In this document: positions 7,047-15,737 of the stretch, piece after piece
How the letters are laid out: every line of letters starts with the position of its first letter
How positions within the stretch are numbered: the stretch's first letter is position 1
From: JBDIAG01 sp963835085
GTDB taxonomy: Bacteria > Actinomycetota > Actinomycetes > Actinomycetales > CAWJMD01
DNA: 64,000 bases
Direction: 5' to 3'
Assembly: GCA_963835085.1 (NCBI GenBank)
Contig: CAWIED010000001.1
Location: forward strand, 1,364,001-1,428,000
Translations under genes and position numbers: made by a program
The notes under the pieces: model-generated
Told to the model about the DNA's origin: nothing
Seen by the model: only the letters and a program-made list of their open reading frames with translations
Database searches by the model: none

Positions 7047-9070
7047 ACCAGTTCGATCTCCGAGATCTCGATCTCGGACAGCGTGAGCTGGCGCGCGAGC
7101 CGCCGCACCTCATGATGGGTCGGCTGGTCGATCGACAGCTCGCAGTCGGTGACGAGCACACTCTCGATCCAAGCGGCGAAGGAGTCCATGACTTTCTGCA
7201 GCTCGATCAGGCCGCGGTGGGTCACCGCGAGCCCGCCGGCCGTGTCGGCCAGCAGCTTCGCGTCGATCGCCTCGGCGATCGCCGGCTCGATCACTCCGAC
7301 TGGCAGCCGATGATCGCCGGCAATCTCCACCGGGTCTGCTGCTCGGCCCCCGTGCCGCACCTGCACCACTGCCACCTGACGCACGATCCAGAACCGCACT
7401 GGGTCGAGCTCGGTGTGGGCGTTCTTCAGAATCGCCGGTCCGGCCGAGCTCAGGTCGGACACCACGATCCGGGCGACCCTGGCCTCCAGCTGTTGCACGG
7501 CGGTGCGCTGGTCGGGCATCCCAAAACCGGGGCCTACCTCCGAGGCCGCGGCCTTGGCCACGCCCCGCATCGGCACCTGCTTGAGGAACAGCGCCACCAG
7601 GCAGGCCAGCACGGCCACCGGGATCGCCCAGAGGAAGACCGACTGGATCGACGTGGCGTACGCGTGCACCACGGCCGCGTGCTGGTCGGCCGGCAGGGTC
7701 TTGACAGCCTCGGGTGTCGTGACCTTGGTTGGGTCGATGTGCGTGGTCGCGATGGCTTCACCCAGCGTGGGCTTGAGCTTGTTGGCGTAGATGGTGCCGA
7801 ACACGGCCGAGCCGAACGACGAGCCCATGGTGCGGAAGAACGTCACGCCCGAGGTGGCCACCCCGAGGTCGGCATAGTCGGCTGTGGCCTGCACCACGAT
7901 CGTCAGCACCTGCATCGCCAGCCCGATCCCCGCGCCCAACACGAGCAACGAGCCGACGATCTGCCAGCCGCTCGAGTACTCGTCGAGCCGCGAGCACGCC
8001 AGCATGCCGAGGCTCATCACGATGGCACCGGCGATCGGGAAGATCTTGTAGCGGCCGGTCTTGCTCACGGTGTTGCCCGCGCCCAATGAGGCGACCAGCA
8101 GGCCGATCACCATCGGCAGCATCCACAGCCCCGAGCTGGTGGCCGAGGCGCCGTGGCAGTACTGCAGGAAGGTGGGGAGAAACGTCATGGAGCCGAGCAG
8201 CGCGAAGCCGACGATGAAGCTCAACGTGCTGGGCACGGAGAACGTGTTGGCGCGGAAGAGCCGCAGCGGCAGCAGCGGATTGACGGCTCGCGCCTCCACG
8301 GCGATGAAGATCCCGAAGCAGATCGCTGAAGCGATGAACAGCCCGATGATCATGCTCGAACCCCACGCGTACTGGGTGCCACCCCAACTCGTGGCCAGGA
8401 TCAGGCTGGAGGCGCCCGCCGAGACGAAGGCGATCCCGAGGTAGTCGATGACCGGCCGCGCCCCGCGGGGTACCGACGGCAGCAGCTTGAAGGTCGCCAC
8501 CAGGATCACCACGGCGATGGGCACGTTGACGTAGAACACCCACCGCCACGACAGATGGTCGGTGAAGAGTCCGCCCAGCAACGGTCCGAGCACGGTGGCG
8601 ACACCGAAGACACCCCCGATGGCGCCCTGGTATTTCCCGCGTTCACGCATCGGGATGATGTCGCCGATCATGGCCGTGGCGGTGACCGTCAGCCCGCCGC
8701 CGCCGATGCCCTGCACCCCGCGCATGACGATGAGCCAGGTCATGCCGTTCGACAGCCCGCACAGGCCGGAGGCGACCACAAAGATCACGATGCTCACGAT
8801 GAACATGGTCTTGCGTCCGAACAGGTCGCCGAACTTGCCCGCGAGCGCCGTCGCGATCGTCTGGGTGAGCATGTAGGCGGTGATCACCCACGTCATGTGG
8901 TCGGCTCCGCCGAGATCGCCGACGATCGTGGGCAGGGCGGTGGCCACGATCGTGGAGTCGAGGGCGGCCAGCAGCATCCCGCCGGCGATGAGCGAGAACG
9001 CGAGGTTGCGGCGCTGCACGCTCAGCTCGGGTGGTTGGGTCTGAGAGGTCTCGTCAACCGCGGTGGACAT
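7043..9070 (-). CDS. DHA2-type MFS drug exporter with long C-terminal cytoplasmic extension
   Basis: Protein of 675 residues with 14 hydrophobic segments. Motif A (GKFGDLFGRKTM) lies in the 2-3 loop and motif C (GGVFGVATVLGPLLGG) in helix 5, both typical of drug/H+ antiporters. The membrane part ends near residue 495. It is followed by ~170 soluble residues, including LEARVARIVVSDLSSAG and predicted helices, an uncommon extension that could be regulatory. A TAGAGT box lies 5 nt before the ATG. The substrate cannot be told from sequence. Confidence 0.9.
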   Translation of the reverse strand: MSTAVDETSQTQPPELSVQRRNLAFSLIAGGMLLAALDSTIVATALPTIVGDLGGADHMTWVITAYMLTQTIATALAGKFGDLFGRKTMFIVSIVIFVVASGLCGLSNGMTWLIVMRGVQGIGGGGLTVTATAMIGDIIPMRERGKYQGAIGGVFGVATVLGPLLGGLFTDHLSWRWVFYVNVPIAVVILVATFKLLPSVPRGARPVIDYLGIAFVSAGASSLILATSWGGTQYAWGSSMIIGLFIASAICFGIFIAVEARAVNPLLPLRLFRANTFSVPSTLSFIVGFALLGSMTFLPTFLQYCHGASATSSGLWMLPMVIGLLVASLGAGNTVSKTGRYKIFPIAGAIVMSLGMLACSRLDEYSSGWQIVGSLLVLGAGIGLAMQVLTIVVQATADYADLGVATSGVTFFRTMGSSFGSAVFGTIYANKLKPTLGEAIATTHIDPTKVTTPEAVKTLPADQHAAVVHAYATSIQSVFLWAIPVAVLACLVALFLKQVPMRGVAKAAASEVGPGFGMPDQRTAVQQLEARVARIVVSDLSSAGPAILKNAHTELDPVRFWIVRQVAVVQVRHGGRAADPVEIAGDHRLPVGVIEPAIAEAIDAKLLADTAGGLAVTHRGLIELQKVMDSFAAWIESVLVTDCELSIDQPTHHEVRRLARQLTLSEIEISEIELV

Positions 9071-9232
9071 GCGTCACTCTAGGCCGGTCCGGCTCTGCCC
9101 GCATGGGTTTCGAACCGTCCGCCGGGTGCGTTCGCCCGGGTTGCGCGCACAGGCCGACTGCCCGCTAGGTCGAGCGCGACGCACAGAATCCGGACGGCAC
9201 CAGACACCATGGCCGCGTACGCTGACCAGGCC

Positions 9233-12172
9233 ATGTCATCCAGCAGGTCGTCCTCCGAGCCGTCACCGTCCGAGCGCTATGCGTCGTTCGCCCGGCGGGC
9301 CTCGCGTCCGCCGCGGCTGGAGGCGTTCGTCGACAGTTTGGGCTTCCCGCTCGATGAGTTCCAGGTCGTCGCTTGCGAGGCCGTGGAGGCTGGTGAGGGC
9401 GTCCTGGTGGCGGCACCCACCGGCGCGGGAAAGACCGTGGTGGCGGAGTTCGGCGTGTACTGCGCGCTCTCGGAGGGCCGAAAGTGCTTCTACACCACAC
9501 CGATCAAGGCGTTGAGCAATCAGAAGTACGCCGACCTGGTGGCCGTCCACGGCGCGCAGCAGGTGGGCCTGCTCACCGGGGACACCTCGCTCAACCCGAC
9601 CGCCCCGGTGGTTGTGATGACCACCGAGGTGCTGCGCAACATGCTGTATGCCTCGTCCGACCTGCTCGAGGGGCTCGGCTATGTGGTGATGGACGAGGTG
9701 CACTACCTCGCCGACCGGTTCCGCGGGCCGGTGTGGGAAGAGGTGATCATTCACCTGCCGGCCTCGGTGCAGGTCATCTCCCTGTCGGCCACGGTCTCCA
9801 ACGCCGAAGAGCTCGGCGACTGGCTCGACACGGTACGCGGGCACACCAGGGTCGTCGTCAGCGAACACCGGCCGGTGCCGCTGTGGCAGCACGTCATGAC
9901 TCCCGACGGCCTGAGCGACCTGTTCGTCACCGACGACACGGGCGCGTCGGTGCTCAATCCCGAACTCGCGCAGCTGGGCCGGTCGTCGTCGGCCGCAGCC
10001 GGGCGGGGTGGCCGCAGCCGCGGCCCGCGGGGGCCGGGCCGGCGGGGGTACCGGGGCGGCGAGCGCGAGGCCGGCCGGGGAGGCCGGCGCTGGCCGGACG
10101 ACGGCCCGCGCGACGACCGGCCGCGGCCGATGTCGCGCGCGCAGATCATCAATCGGCTGGACGCGGACGGCCTGCTGCCGGTGATCACGTTCATCTTCTC
10201 CCGTGCCGGCTGCGAGGCGGCCGTGGCGCAGTGCCTGGCGGCCGGAGTGCGGCTGACCACGCCCGACGAACGGCGCCGGATCCGTGACATCGTGGCCCGC
10301 CGCACCGCCGGGATCAGCGCCACCGATCTGGCCGCCCTCGGGTACGACACCTGGCTGCAGGCGCTCTCCCGCGGCCTGGCCGCCCACCACGCCGGCCTGC
10401 TCGCCACCTTCAAGGAGGTGGTGGAGGAGCTGTTCAGCCTCGGCCTGGTGAAGGCGGTGTTCGCCACAGAGACTCTGGCGCTGGGGATCAACATGCCGGC
10501 GCGCACGGTGGTGCTCGAGAAGCTGGTGAAGTACAACGGTGAGGCCCTCGTGCCGGTGACGCCAGGGGAGTACACGCAGTTGACCGGGCGCGCGGGCCGG
10601 CGCGGCATCGACGTGGAGGGCCACGCCGTCGTGGTGTGGCGGCCCGGCCTCGACGCGTACGAGGTCGCCGGGCTCGCATCCCGGCGCACCTTCCCATTGC
10701 GTTCGAGCTTCCGGCCCACGCCGAACATGGCGGTCAACCTCGTCGATCGGGTGGGACGCGAGGCCGCGCACGCCGTGCTGGAGAGTTCGTTCGCGCAGTT
10801 CCAGGCCGACCGCGCGGTGGTGGGACTGGCTCGCCAGGTGCGGGAGATGGACGAGGCCCTGGCCGACTACACCGAGGCGATGCACTGCGACAGAGGCGAT
10901 TTCGCGGAGTATGCGGCGCTGCGCGACAAGCTCGGCCGCGCCGAGAAGGACGCCGCCGCACAGGTGCGCAACAGTCGGCGCCGCGGCATTGTCCAGTCGC
11001 TGGAGGCGCTGAAGGTCGGCGATGTGATCAGGGTGCCTGCGGGCCGGCGCGCCGGCATCGCCGTGGTGCTCGACCGGGGCCGCGCGGCCGGGCACGAGGG
11101 CCCCCGACCCACAGTGCTCACGCTCGACCGCCAGCTACGCCGGGTGACCCTCGATGATCTGGCCGAACCGGTGCAGGCGATTGCGCACGTGCGGGTTCCC
11201 GCGGGCTTCAATCCGCGTAACAACACCGCCAAGCGCGATCTCGCCTCGTCGGTGCGCAACGCCCTCACCGAAGGTCGCCGGGCATCGGCTCCGGCCCCGG
11301 GCCGGGCCGAGTTCGGCGGCTCTGCCGAACGGGCTGACGCTGCTGAGCCGGCTGAGTGGGCTGAGCCGGAGCGGGCCGGAGACTCCCGACCCCGGCAGTC
11401 TCGGGCCGCCCGCCGCGAGATCGAGGCGTTGTCGGCCCAGCTCGCGGCACACCCGTGCAACGCCTGCCCCGATCGCGAGCAGCACGCCCGCTGGGGGCAG
11501 CGCTGGCAGCGGCTGGCCAAGGAGCGGGCGGGTCTGGTGCGCCGGGTGGAGGCCCGCACCAACACCCTCGCCCGCACGTTCGACCGGCTGTGTGAGCACC
11601 TCACCGAACTCGGCTATCTGCGTGCCGACGCCGACGCCCCGGGTGGACTGCGCGTCACGGCAGACGGGCAGCGGCTGCGTCGCATCTACACCGAAAAAGA
11701 CCTGCTTGTGGCCGAATGCCTGCGCCGAGGCGTCTGGCACGACCTCGACGCCGCGGGCCTGGCCGCTCTGGCGGCGGTGGTGGTGTACGAGGCCCGACGC
11801 GAGACCGCAGCAAACCAAGTGCCGGCCGGCCGCACCGCCACGGCGATCGAGCAGACCCAGCGGATCTGGAGCGAGCTGGTCGCCGACCAGGTCAGGCACC
11901 GGCTCGACCCGATCGACCCACCCGATCTCGGGCTGGCCGAGGCCGTGCACAACTGGGCCCGCGGCCGCGAGCTCGACCGGGTGCTCGAGGATGTCGACGT
12001 CTCCGCAGGTGACTTCGTGCGCTGGACCCGGCAAGTCGTCGACCTGCTAGGACAGATCGCGACCGCGTGCGAGAACGGATTGGGCGCCGACCGGTCACTG
12101 GCCCGGACGGCCCGCGCGGCGATCGCCGCCGTCGACCGCGGAGTCGTCGCGCTGGGCGGCGGGCGAGCCTGA
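9233..12172 (+). CDS. helY: HelY-type DEVH-box (Ski2/Mtr4-like) helicase
   Basis: Protein of 979 residues from the ATG at 9233 (987 if the ATG at 9209 is used). Walker A is APTGAGKT (K67), motif II is DEVH (154-157), motif III is SLSATVSN, and motif VI is QLTGRAGRRGID. Like mycobacterial HelY it belongs to the Ski2-like SF2 helicases that unwind RNA or DNA. An arginine/glycine-rich insert (about residues 250-295, runs such as GRGGRSRGPRGPG) sits between the RecA domains and resembles an RGG box. The C-terminal DSHCT region carries a CNACPDREQH motif. The 9233 start fits homologues better; neither ATG has a clear Shine-Dalgarno. Confidence 0.93.
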   Translation: MSSSRSSSEPSPSERYASFARRASRPPRLEAFVDSLGFPLDEFQVVACEAVEAGEGVLVAAPTGAGKTVVAEFGVYCALSEGRKCFYTTPIKALSNQKYADLVAVHGAQQVGLLTGDTSLNPTAPVVVMTTEVLRNMLYASSDLLEGLGYVVMDEVHYLADRFRGPVWEEVIIHLPASVQVISLSATVSNAEELGDWLDTVRGHTRVVVSEHRPVPLWQHVMTPDGLSDLFVTDDTGASVLNPELAQLGRSSSAAAGRGGRSRGPRGPGRRGYRGGEREAGRGGRRWPDDGPRDDRPRPMSRAQIINRLDADGLLPVITFIFSRAGCEAAVAQCLAAGVRLTTPDERRRIRDIVARRTAGISATDLAALGYDTWLQALSRGLAAHHAGLLATFKEVVEELFSLGLVKAVFATETLALGINMPARTVVLEKLVKYNGEALVPVTPGEYTQLTGRAGRRGIDVEGHAVVVWRPGLDAYEVAGLASRRTFPLRSSFRPTPNMAVNLVDRVGREAAHAVLESSFAQFQADRAVVGLARQVREMDEALADYTEAMHCDRGDFAEYAALRDKLGRAEKDAAAQVRNSRRRGIVQSLEALKVGDVIRVPAGRRAGIAVVLDRGRAAGHEGPRPTVLTLDRQLRRVTLDDLAEPVQAIAHVRVPAGFNPRNNTAKRDLASSVRNALTEGRRASAPAPGRAEFGGSAERADAAEPAEWAEPERAGDSRPRQSRAARREIEALSAQLAAHPCNACPDREQHARWGQRWQRLAKERAGLVRRVEARTNTLARTFDRLCEHLTELGYLRADADAPGGLRVTADGQRLRRIYTEKDLLVAECLRRGVWHDLDAAGLAALAAVVVYEARRETAANQVPAGRTATAIEQTQRIWSELVADQVRHRLDPIDPPDLGLAEAVHNWARGRELDRVLEDVDVSAGDFVRWTRQVVDLLGQIATACENGLGADRSLARTARAAIAAVDRGVVALGGGRA

Positions 12173-12240
12173 GCAGCTTCCGGACGGGGTAGAGGTTGCG
12201 GCCGCAGACCACCTGGGTGGCCGTGGTCGGTTGCGCTGAT

Positions 12241-12246
12241 TAGTCT
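12241..12246 (+). promoter_or_regulatory. Probable leaderless -10 box TAGTCT of the pirin gene
   Basis: TANNNT hexamer with 6 nt to the ATG at 12253 and no Shine-Dalgarno sequence. A GGTTGCG stretch upstream is a weak -35 candidate. Confidence 0.4.
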
Positions 12247-12252
12247 GAGGCA

Positions 12253-13332
12253 ATGAGCGACCTGCAGACCAGGCCGGGTCTCCAGTGGTGCGGAGGCACG
12301 AACGACGCGACGGAGCGCGAGTGCCTCGAGGCGATCGCCGGCCGTCCGGTGTCGCTGACCACCCGGCTTACGCCCAGCCCCGGCAATCCGCGTCAGGGTC
12401 TGGCCGTCGAGCGGTTCCTGCCGAGCAAGGAGCGCCGGATGGTGGGTGCCTGGTGCTTCGTCGACCGGTTCGGCCCCACTGACATCTCGGGTACCGAGGG
12501 CATGATGGTCGGTCCTCACCCGCACACCGGGCTGCAGACGGTGACCTGGCTATTCGAAGGTGCCGTGCAGCACCGCGACAGCCTGGGCAACGACCAGCAG
12601 ATCCGACCGGGCCAGCTCAACCTCATGACCAGTGGCGAGGGCATCAGCCACAGTGAGGAGACTCCGTCCGAGGCGCCCACCGGCTTGCACGGACTGCAGC
12701 TGTGGGTTGCCCTCCCCGACGTTGCCCGGCGCAACGCGCCCGCTTTCGAGCACCACGACAAGGTGCCCTGCCTGAAGCTGCCTGGCCTGGAGGCCAGCGT
12801 GCTCATCGGCGACCTGGGCGGCGTGGGGTCGCAGGCCACCACGTTCTCACCCATCGTGGGAGCCATCGTCAATGTCACCCCCGGCGCGGGGCACGATGCC
12901 GCTGCCTGGCTGCCGCTGCGCACCCGGCATGAGTACGCCGTGTTGCCCGTGCGGGGTGATCTCACGCTCGACGGCCACGAACTCCACGACACGCACCTTT
13001 ATTACCTGGGGCAGCATCGCAGCGGCGTCGATCTCACCTCGGACGGGGGAGCGACGTTTCTGCTCATCGGCGGCGAGCCGTTCACCGAGGAACTCGTTAT
13101 GTGGTGGAACTTCGTCGCCCGCACACATGAGGAGATCGTCTCGGCCCGCACGCTCTGGAACGCTCAGGCACCCCGGTTCGGCGTGGTCAAGGGCTCCAAG
13201 GCTGCCCGGCTGACGGCACCCACCATGCCGGCCACTGTCTTGCGCCCGCATCGGCCGCGCGCCAGGGTTGTTGAGGCCCCAGGCCCCACCGACCCGCCCG
13301 TCGACGCTCCGGGCGGCACTCAAGACGGCTGA
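12253..13332 (+). CDS. Pirin family protein
   Basis: Protein of 359 residues in the cupin-type pirin fold. Metal-ligand motifs of the N-terminal cupin are visible: HPHTGLQTVTW (two His), a later His in VQHRDS, and Glu in SGEGISHSEE. The C-terminal cupin ends near residue 300 (GGEPFTEELVMWWNFV). A proline/arginine-rich tail of ~45 residues follows. Bacterial pirins act as quercetin dioxygenases or redox-responsive modulators; which applies here is unknown. The 3' end overlaps the convergent exonuclease gene by 13 bp. Confidence 0.9.
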   Translation: MSDLQTRPGLQWCGGTNDATERECLEAIAGRPVSLTTRLTPSPGNPRQGLAVERFLPSKERRMVGAWCFVDRFGPTDISGTEGMMVGPHPHTGLQTVTWLFEGAVQHRDSLGNDQQIRPGQLNLMTSGEGISHSEETPSEAPTGLHGLQLWVALPDVARRNAPAFEHHDKVPCLKLPGLEASVLIGDLGGVGSQATTFSPIVGAIVNVTPGAGHDAAAWLPLRTRHEYAVLPVRGDLTLDGHELHDTHLYYLGQHRSGVDLTSDGGATFLLIGGEPFTEELVMWWNFVARTHEEIVSARTLWNAQAPRFGVVKGSKAARLTAPTMPATVLRPHRPRARVVEAPGPTDPPVDAPGGTQDG

Positions 13333-14279
13333 CGCGCCAGTACCTCCAGCAACCGCTGGACGCTGCTCTCCACACCCCACCGCCGGGCCAGATCGTGGAG
13401 GGTTGCCGCATCGCGTGGCTGTTGGGGCAGTGTGTCGTCAGCCTCAGGCAGGTCGGCGTCGCGAAGCACCCGCACGACGGTCGGGGCCACCGCCAGGTAC
13501 TCCGCGCCATCGAGCAGTCGCTTGCGTTGGGCCGCGGTGAGCCCGCTCCTGGGGTCGTCGAGCGCGGCCAGAATCCCACCCAGGCCGCCGAACCTGCCGA
13601 TGAGCGTGGCCGCCGTTTTCTCGCCCACCCCCGCCACGCCGGGGATGCCGTCGCTGGAGTCGCCCCGCAGGGTGGCCAGGTCGGCGTACGCGTCGCCGCT
13701 GGCAATGCCGTACCGCACGGCGAGCTCGCCCTGGTCTACCGCGATCCGGTTGCGCACGCCGCGTGCCACGTAGAGCACGCGCACCGCTCGTGCATCGTCC
13801 ACGAGTTGGAAGAGGTCTCGATCGCCGGTCACGATGTCCACCGGCGTGCCGAGGCCGGCGCGGGTGGCCAGCGTGCCGATCACGTCGTCGGCCTCGCAGC
13901 CCGGCGCCCCCACGCGCGCGATGCCCAGCGCCGCCAACAGCTCCGCGATCACCGGTACCTGCGGCGCCAAGGTGTCGGGCGTCTCCTCGGCCACGGGGGC
14001 ACCGTCGGGCGGGCAGGGGTCGGCCCCCTGTGCCACCCGGTGGGTCTTGTATGAGGGCAGCAGGGCAACCCGCCAGGCGGGTCGCCAGTCGTCGTCCCAG
14101 CACGCCACCAATCGAGTCGGACGGTGCGCCTCCACCAGGACGGCGATCATGTCGAGAAAGCCGCGGATCGCATTGACGGGGATGCCGTCGGGCGAGGTGA
14201 TGTCTTGCGGCACACCGAAGTACGCCCGGAAGTACAGGGAGGCGGAGTCGAGCAACATGAGCCGGCCGGCGGAGGTCAC
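13320..14279 (-). CDS. 5'-3' exonuclease (PolA N-domain / FEN-like)
   Basis: About 319 residues from the GTG at 14279 (the ATG at 14258 is the alternative). Conserved metal-binding acidic motifs of the FEN/PolA exonuclease fold appear in order: LLDSASLYFRAYFG, WDDDWRPAWR, CEADDVIGTLA, VTGDRDLFQLVDD, and the helix-hairpin-helix LRGDSSDGIPGVAGVGEKTA. No polymerase domain follows, so this is a stand-alone exonuclease that likely processes 5' flaps or RNA primers. It is divergent from the methyltransferase gene. The longer ORF upstream is non-coding overlap. Confidence 0.93.
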   Translation of the reverse strand: MTSAGRLMLLDSASLYFRAYFGVPQDITSPDGIPVNAIRGFLDMIAVLVEAHRPTRLVACWDDDWRPAWRVALLPSYKTHRVAQGADPCPPDGAPVAEETPDTLAPQVPVIAELLAALGIARVGAPGCEADDVIGTLATRAGLGTPVDIVTGDRDLFQLVDDARAVRVLYVARGVRNRIAVDQGELAVRYGIASGDAYADLATLRGDSSDGIPGVAGVGEKTAATLIGRFGGLGGILAALDDPRSGLTAAQRKRLLDGAEYLAVAPTVVRVLRDADLPEADDTLPQQPRDAATLHDLARRWGVESSVQRLLEVLARQPS

Positions 14280-14346
14280 CGACCCAGCCTGGCATAGCCG
14301 GGGGACTCGACCGGACTCATCCGCGGGTGAGGTGGATGATGTCGCG

Positions 14347-15126
14347 GTGAGCAACGACGCGGTGCCGCGACACCGGGTGCAGCCGCGCGGTACCGCTCGC
14401 GTGGGCGCGTATGGCATCGACGGTGGGGCCACCGTCGTGCCGGTGGTCGGGCTGGCGGAAGTGGGGGTGGCCGGCGCGATGGCGTGGGCATTGCACCGCC
14501 GCCGCTACCGGACGGCATTGCTGGCCGGGGCCGTAGGGGCTGCGGTGGCCGCCTTCACGACCAGTTATCTGTACAGCTCCCTGCGCGGCAAGTTCGTCGT
14601 GTGGGCCGAGGTGCTCGACGAGCTGCGACTGCGCGGCGATGAACGGCTCGTGGACATCGGGTGCGGCCGCGGCGCGGTGCTGCTACTGGCCGCACGGCGA
14701 CTCCCGGCAGGCCGAGCGGTCGGGGTGGACGTGTGGCGGCGTCGCGATCAGACCGGTAACACCCGCGCCGCGGCCGAGCACAACGCGACCGTGGAGGGGA
14801 TGGCCGATCGGGTCGAGTTCGTCGACGCGGACGCGCGGGATCTGCCCTTCCCCACCGGATCGTTCGATGTCGTGGTCAGCAGTCTGGCGATCCACAACAT
14901 CCCTGGCGTCGACGGACGACACCAAGCCTTGCGCGAGGCAGTGCGCGTGCTGCGCCCCGGTGGCCGGTTACGTCTGATCGACCAACACGTCAGCCACTAC
15001 CCCGACCCCGAGACGCTGGAGGACGCCGGTTGCGTCTCAATCAGCGTGCGGCGACTGGATTGGCGGATGTGGTTCGGCACTCCCGGTGATCCCCTGATTC
15101 TGGTCTCCGCCACCAAAGCGGACTGA
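14347..15126 (+). CDS. Membrane-anchored class I SAM-dependent methyltransferase
   Basis: 259 residues from the GTG at 14347. One or two hydrophobic helices (VVGLAEVGVAGAMAWAL, LLAGAVGAAVAAFTTSYLY) precede the Rossmann methyltransferase domain. That domain has motif I LVDIGCGRGAVLLLAA, an acidic residue in VGVDVW, motif II-like DARDLPFPTGSFDVVVS, and LRPGGRLRLID. Membrane-tethered methyltransferases of this type usually modify lipids or quinones, but the substrate is not evident. The longer reading frame upstream runs antisense through the exonuclease gene and was not used. Confidence 0.85.
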   Translation: MSNDAVPRHRVQPRGTARVGAYGIDGGATVVPVVGLAEVGVAGAMAWALHRRRYRTALLAGAVGAAVAAFTTSYLYSSLRGKFVVWAEVLDELRLRGDERLVDIGCGRGAVLLLAARRLPAGRAVGVDVWRRRDQTGNTRAAAEHNATVEGMADRVEFVDADARDLPFPTGSFDVVVSSLAIHNIPGVDGRHQALREAVRVLRPGGRLRLIDQHVSHYPDPETLEDAGCVSISVRRLDWRMWFGTPGDPLILVSATKAD

Positions 15127-15193
15127 CCTCCGCCGGCCAGCCATCCCGCCCAGAAACCGGCACCTGCAGCGGTTATGTCGCAGCGCGCCCTAA

Positions 15194-15199
15194 TACACT
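15194..15199 (+). promoter_or_regulatory. Probable leaderless -10 box TACACT of the Lrp/AsnC gene
   Basis: TANNNT hexamer with 7 nt to the ATG at 15207. The preceding TAATAC makes the whole stretch AT-rich against a GC-rich background. Confidence 0.45.
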
Positions 15200-15206
15200 C
15201 CCCGCC

Positions 15207-15647
15207 ATGGAAGACACCGACCGCCACATCCTGCGGCTGCTGGCCGCCGACGGTCGGATGAGCTACACCGACCTCGCCCGCGCCACCGGCCTGTCTACCT
15301 CGGCGGCGCACCAGCGCGTGCGACGACTCGAAGAGCGCGGCGTGATCCGCGGTTACTCGGCGATCATCGACTCCGCAGCCATCGGGCTGCCGTTGACGGC
15401 GTTCATCTCGGTGACGCCGTTCGATCCGTCGGCTCCCGACGACGTTCCGGACCGGCTGTTCGACATCAGCGAGATCGAGGCCTGTCATTCGGTGGCGGGG
15501 TCGGAGTCATACATCCTCAAGGTGCGGGTTGCAGGCCCGCTCGAGCTCGAAGACCTGATCGCCCGCATCCGGGCCGCAGCGAGTGTGGCGAGCCGGACGA
15601 CGGTGGTTCTCTCCACCCCCTACGAGGCCCGCTCACCCGCGATCTGA
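15207..15647 (+). CDS. Lrp/AsnC family transcriptional regulator
   Basis: Protein of 146 residues. The N-terminal helix-turn-helix (ILRLLAADGRMSYTDLARAT, recognition helix SAAHQRVRRLEERG) is followed by the effector-binding RAM domain with CHSVAGSESYILKVRV. Proteins of this kind form octamers and respond to amino acids. It stands alone. No target gene can be assigned from position; the neighbours are a methyltransferase and a DUF222 gene. Confidence 0.92.
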   Translation: MEDTDRHILRLLAADGRMSYTDLARATGLSTSAAHQRVRRLEERGVIRGYSAIIDSAAIGLPLTAFISVTPFDPSAPDDVPDRLFDISEIEACHSVAGSESYILKVRVAGPLELEDLIARIRAAASVASRTTVVLSTPYEARSPAI

Positions 15648-15737
15648 GGCTGAGCGTCCCCAGGGGGAAGGCACTATGCCAGAGACCAGAACTGACCCTC
15701 AGCCCCCAGAGCCCGCGTGTTCAGTCTGCTGGGGTGG

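Noticed and set aside
13834..14346. 5' extension of the methyltransferase gene
   Set aside because: It runs antisense through the exonuclease gene and has no family similarity; the GTG at 14347 gives the recognised protein.
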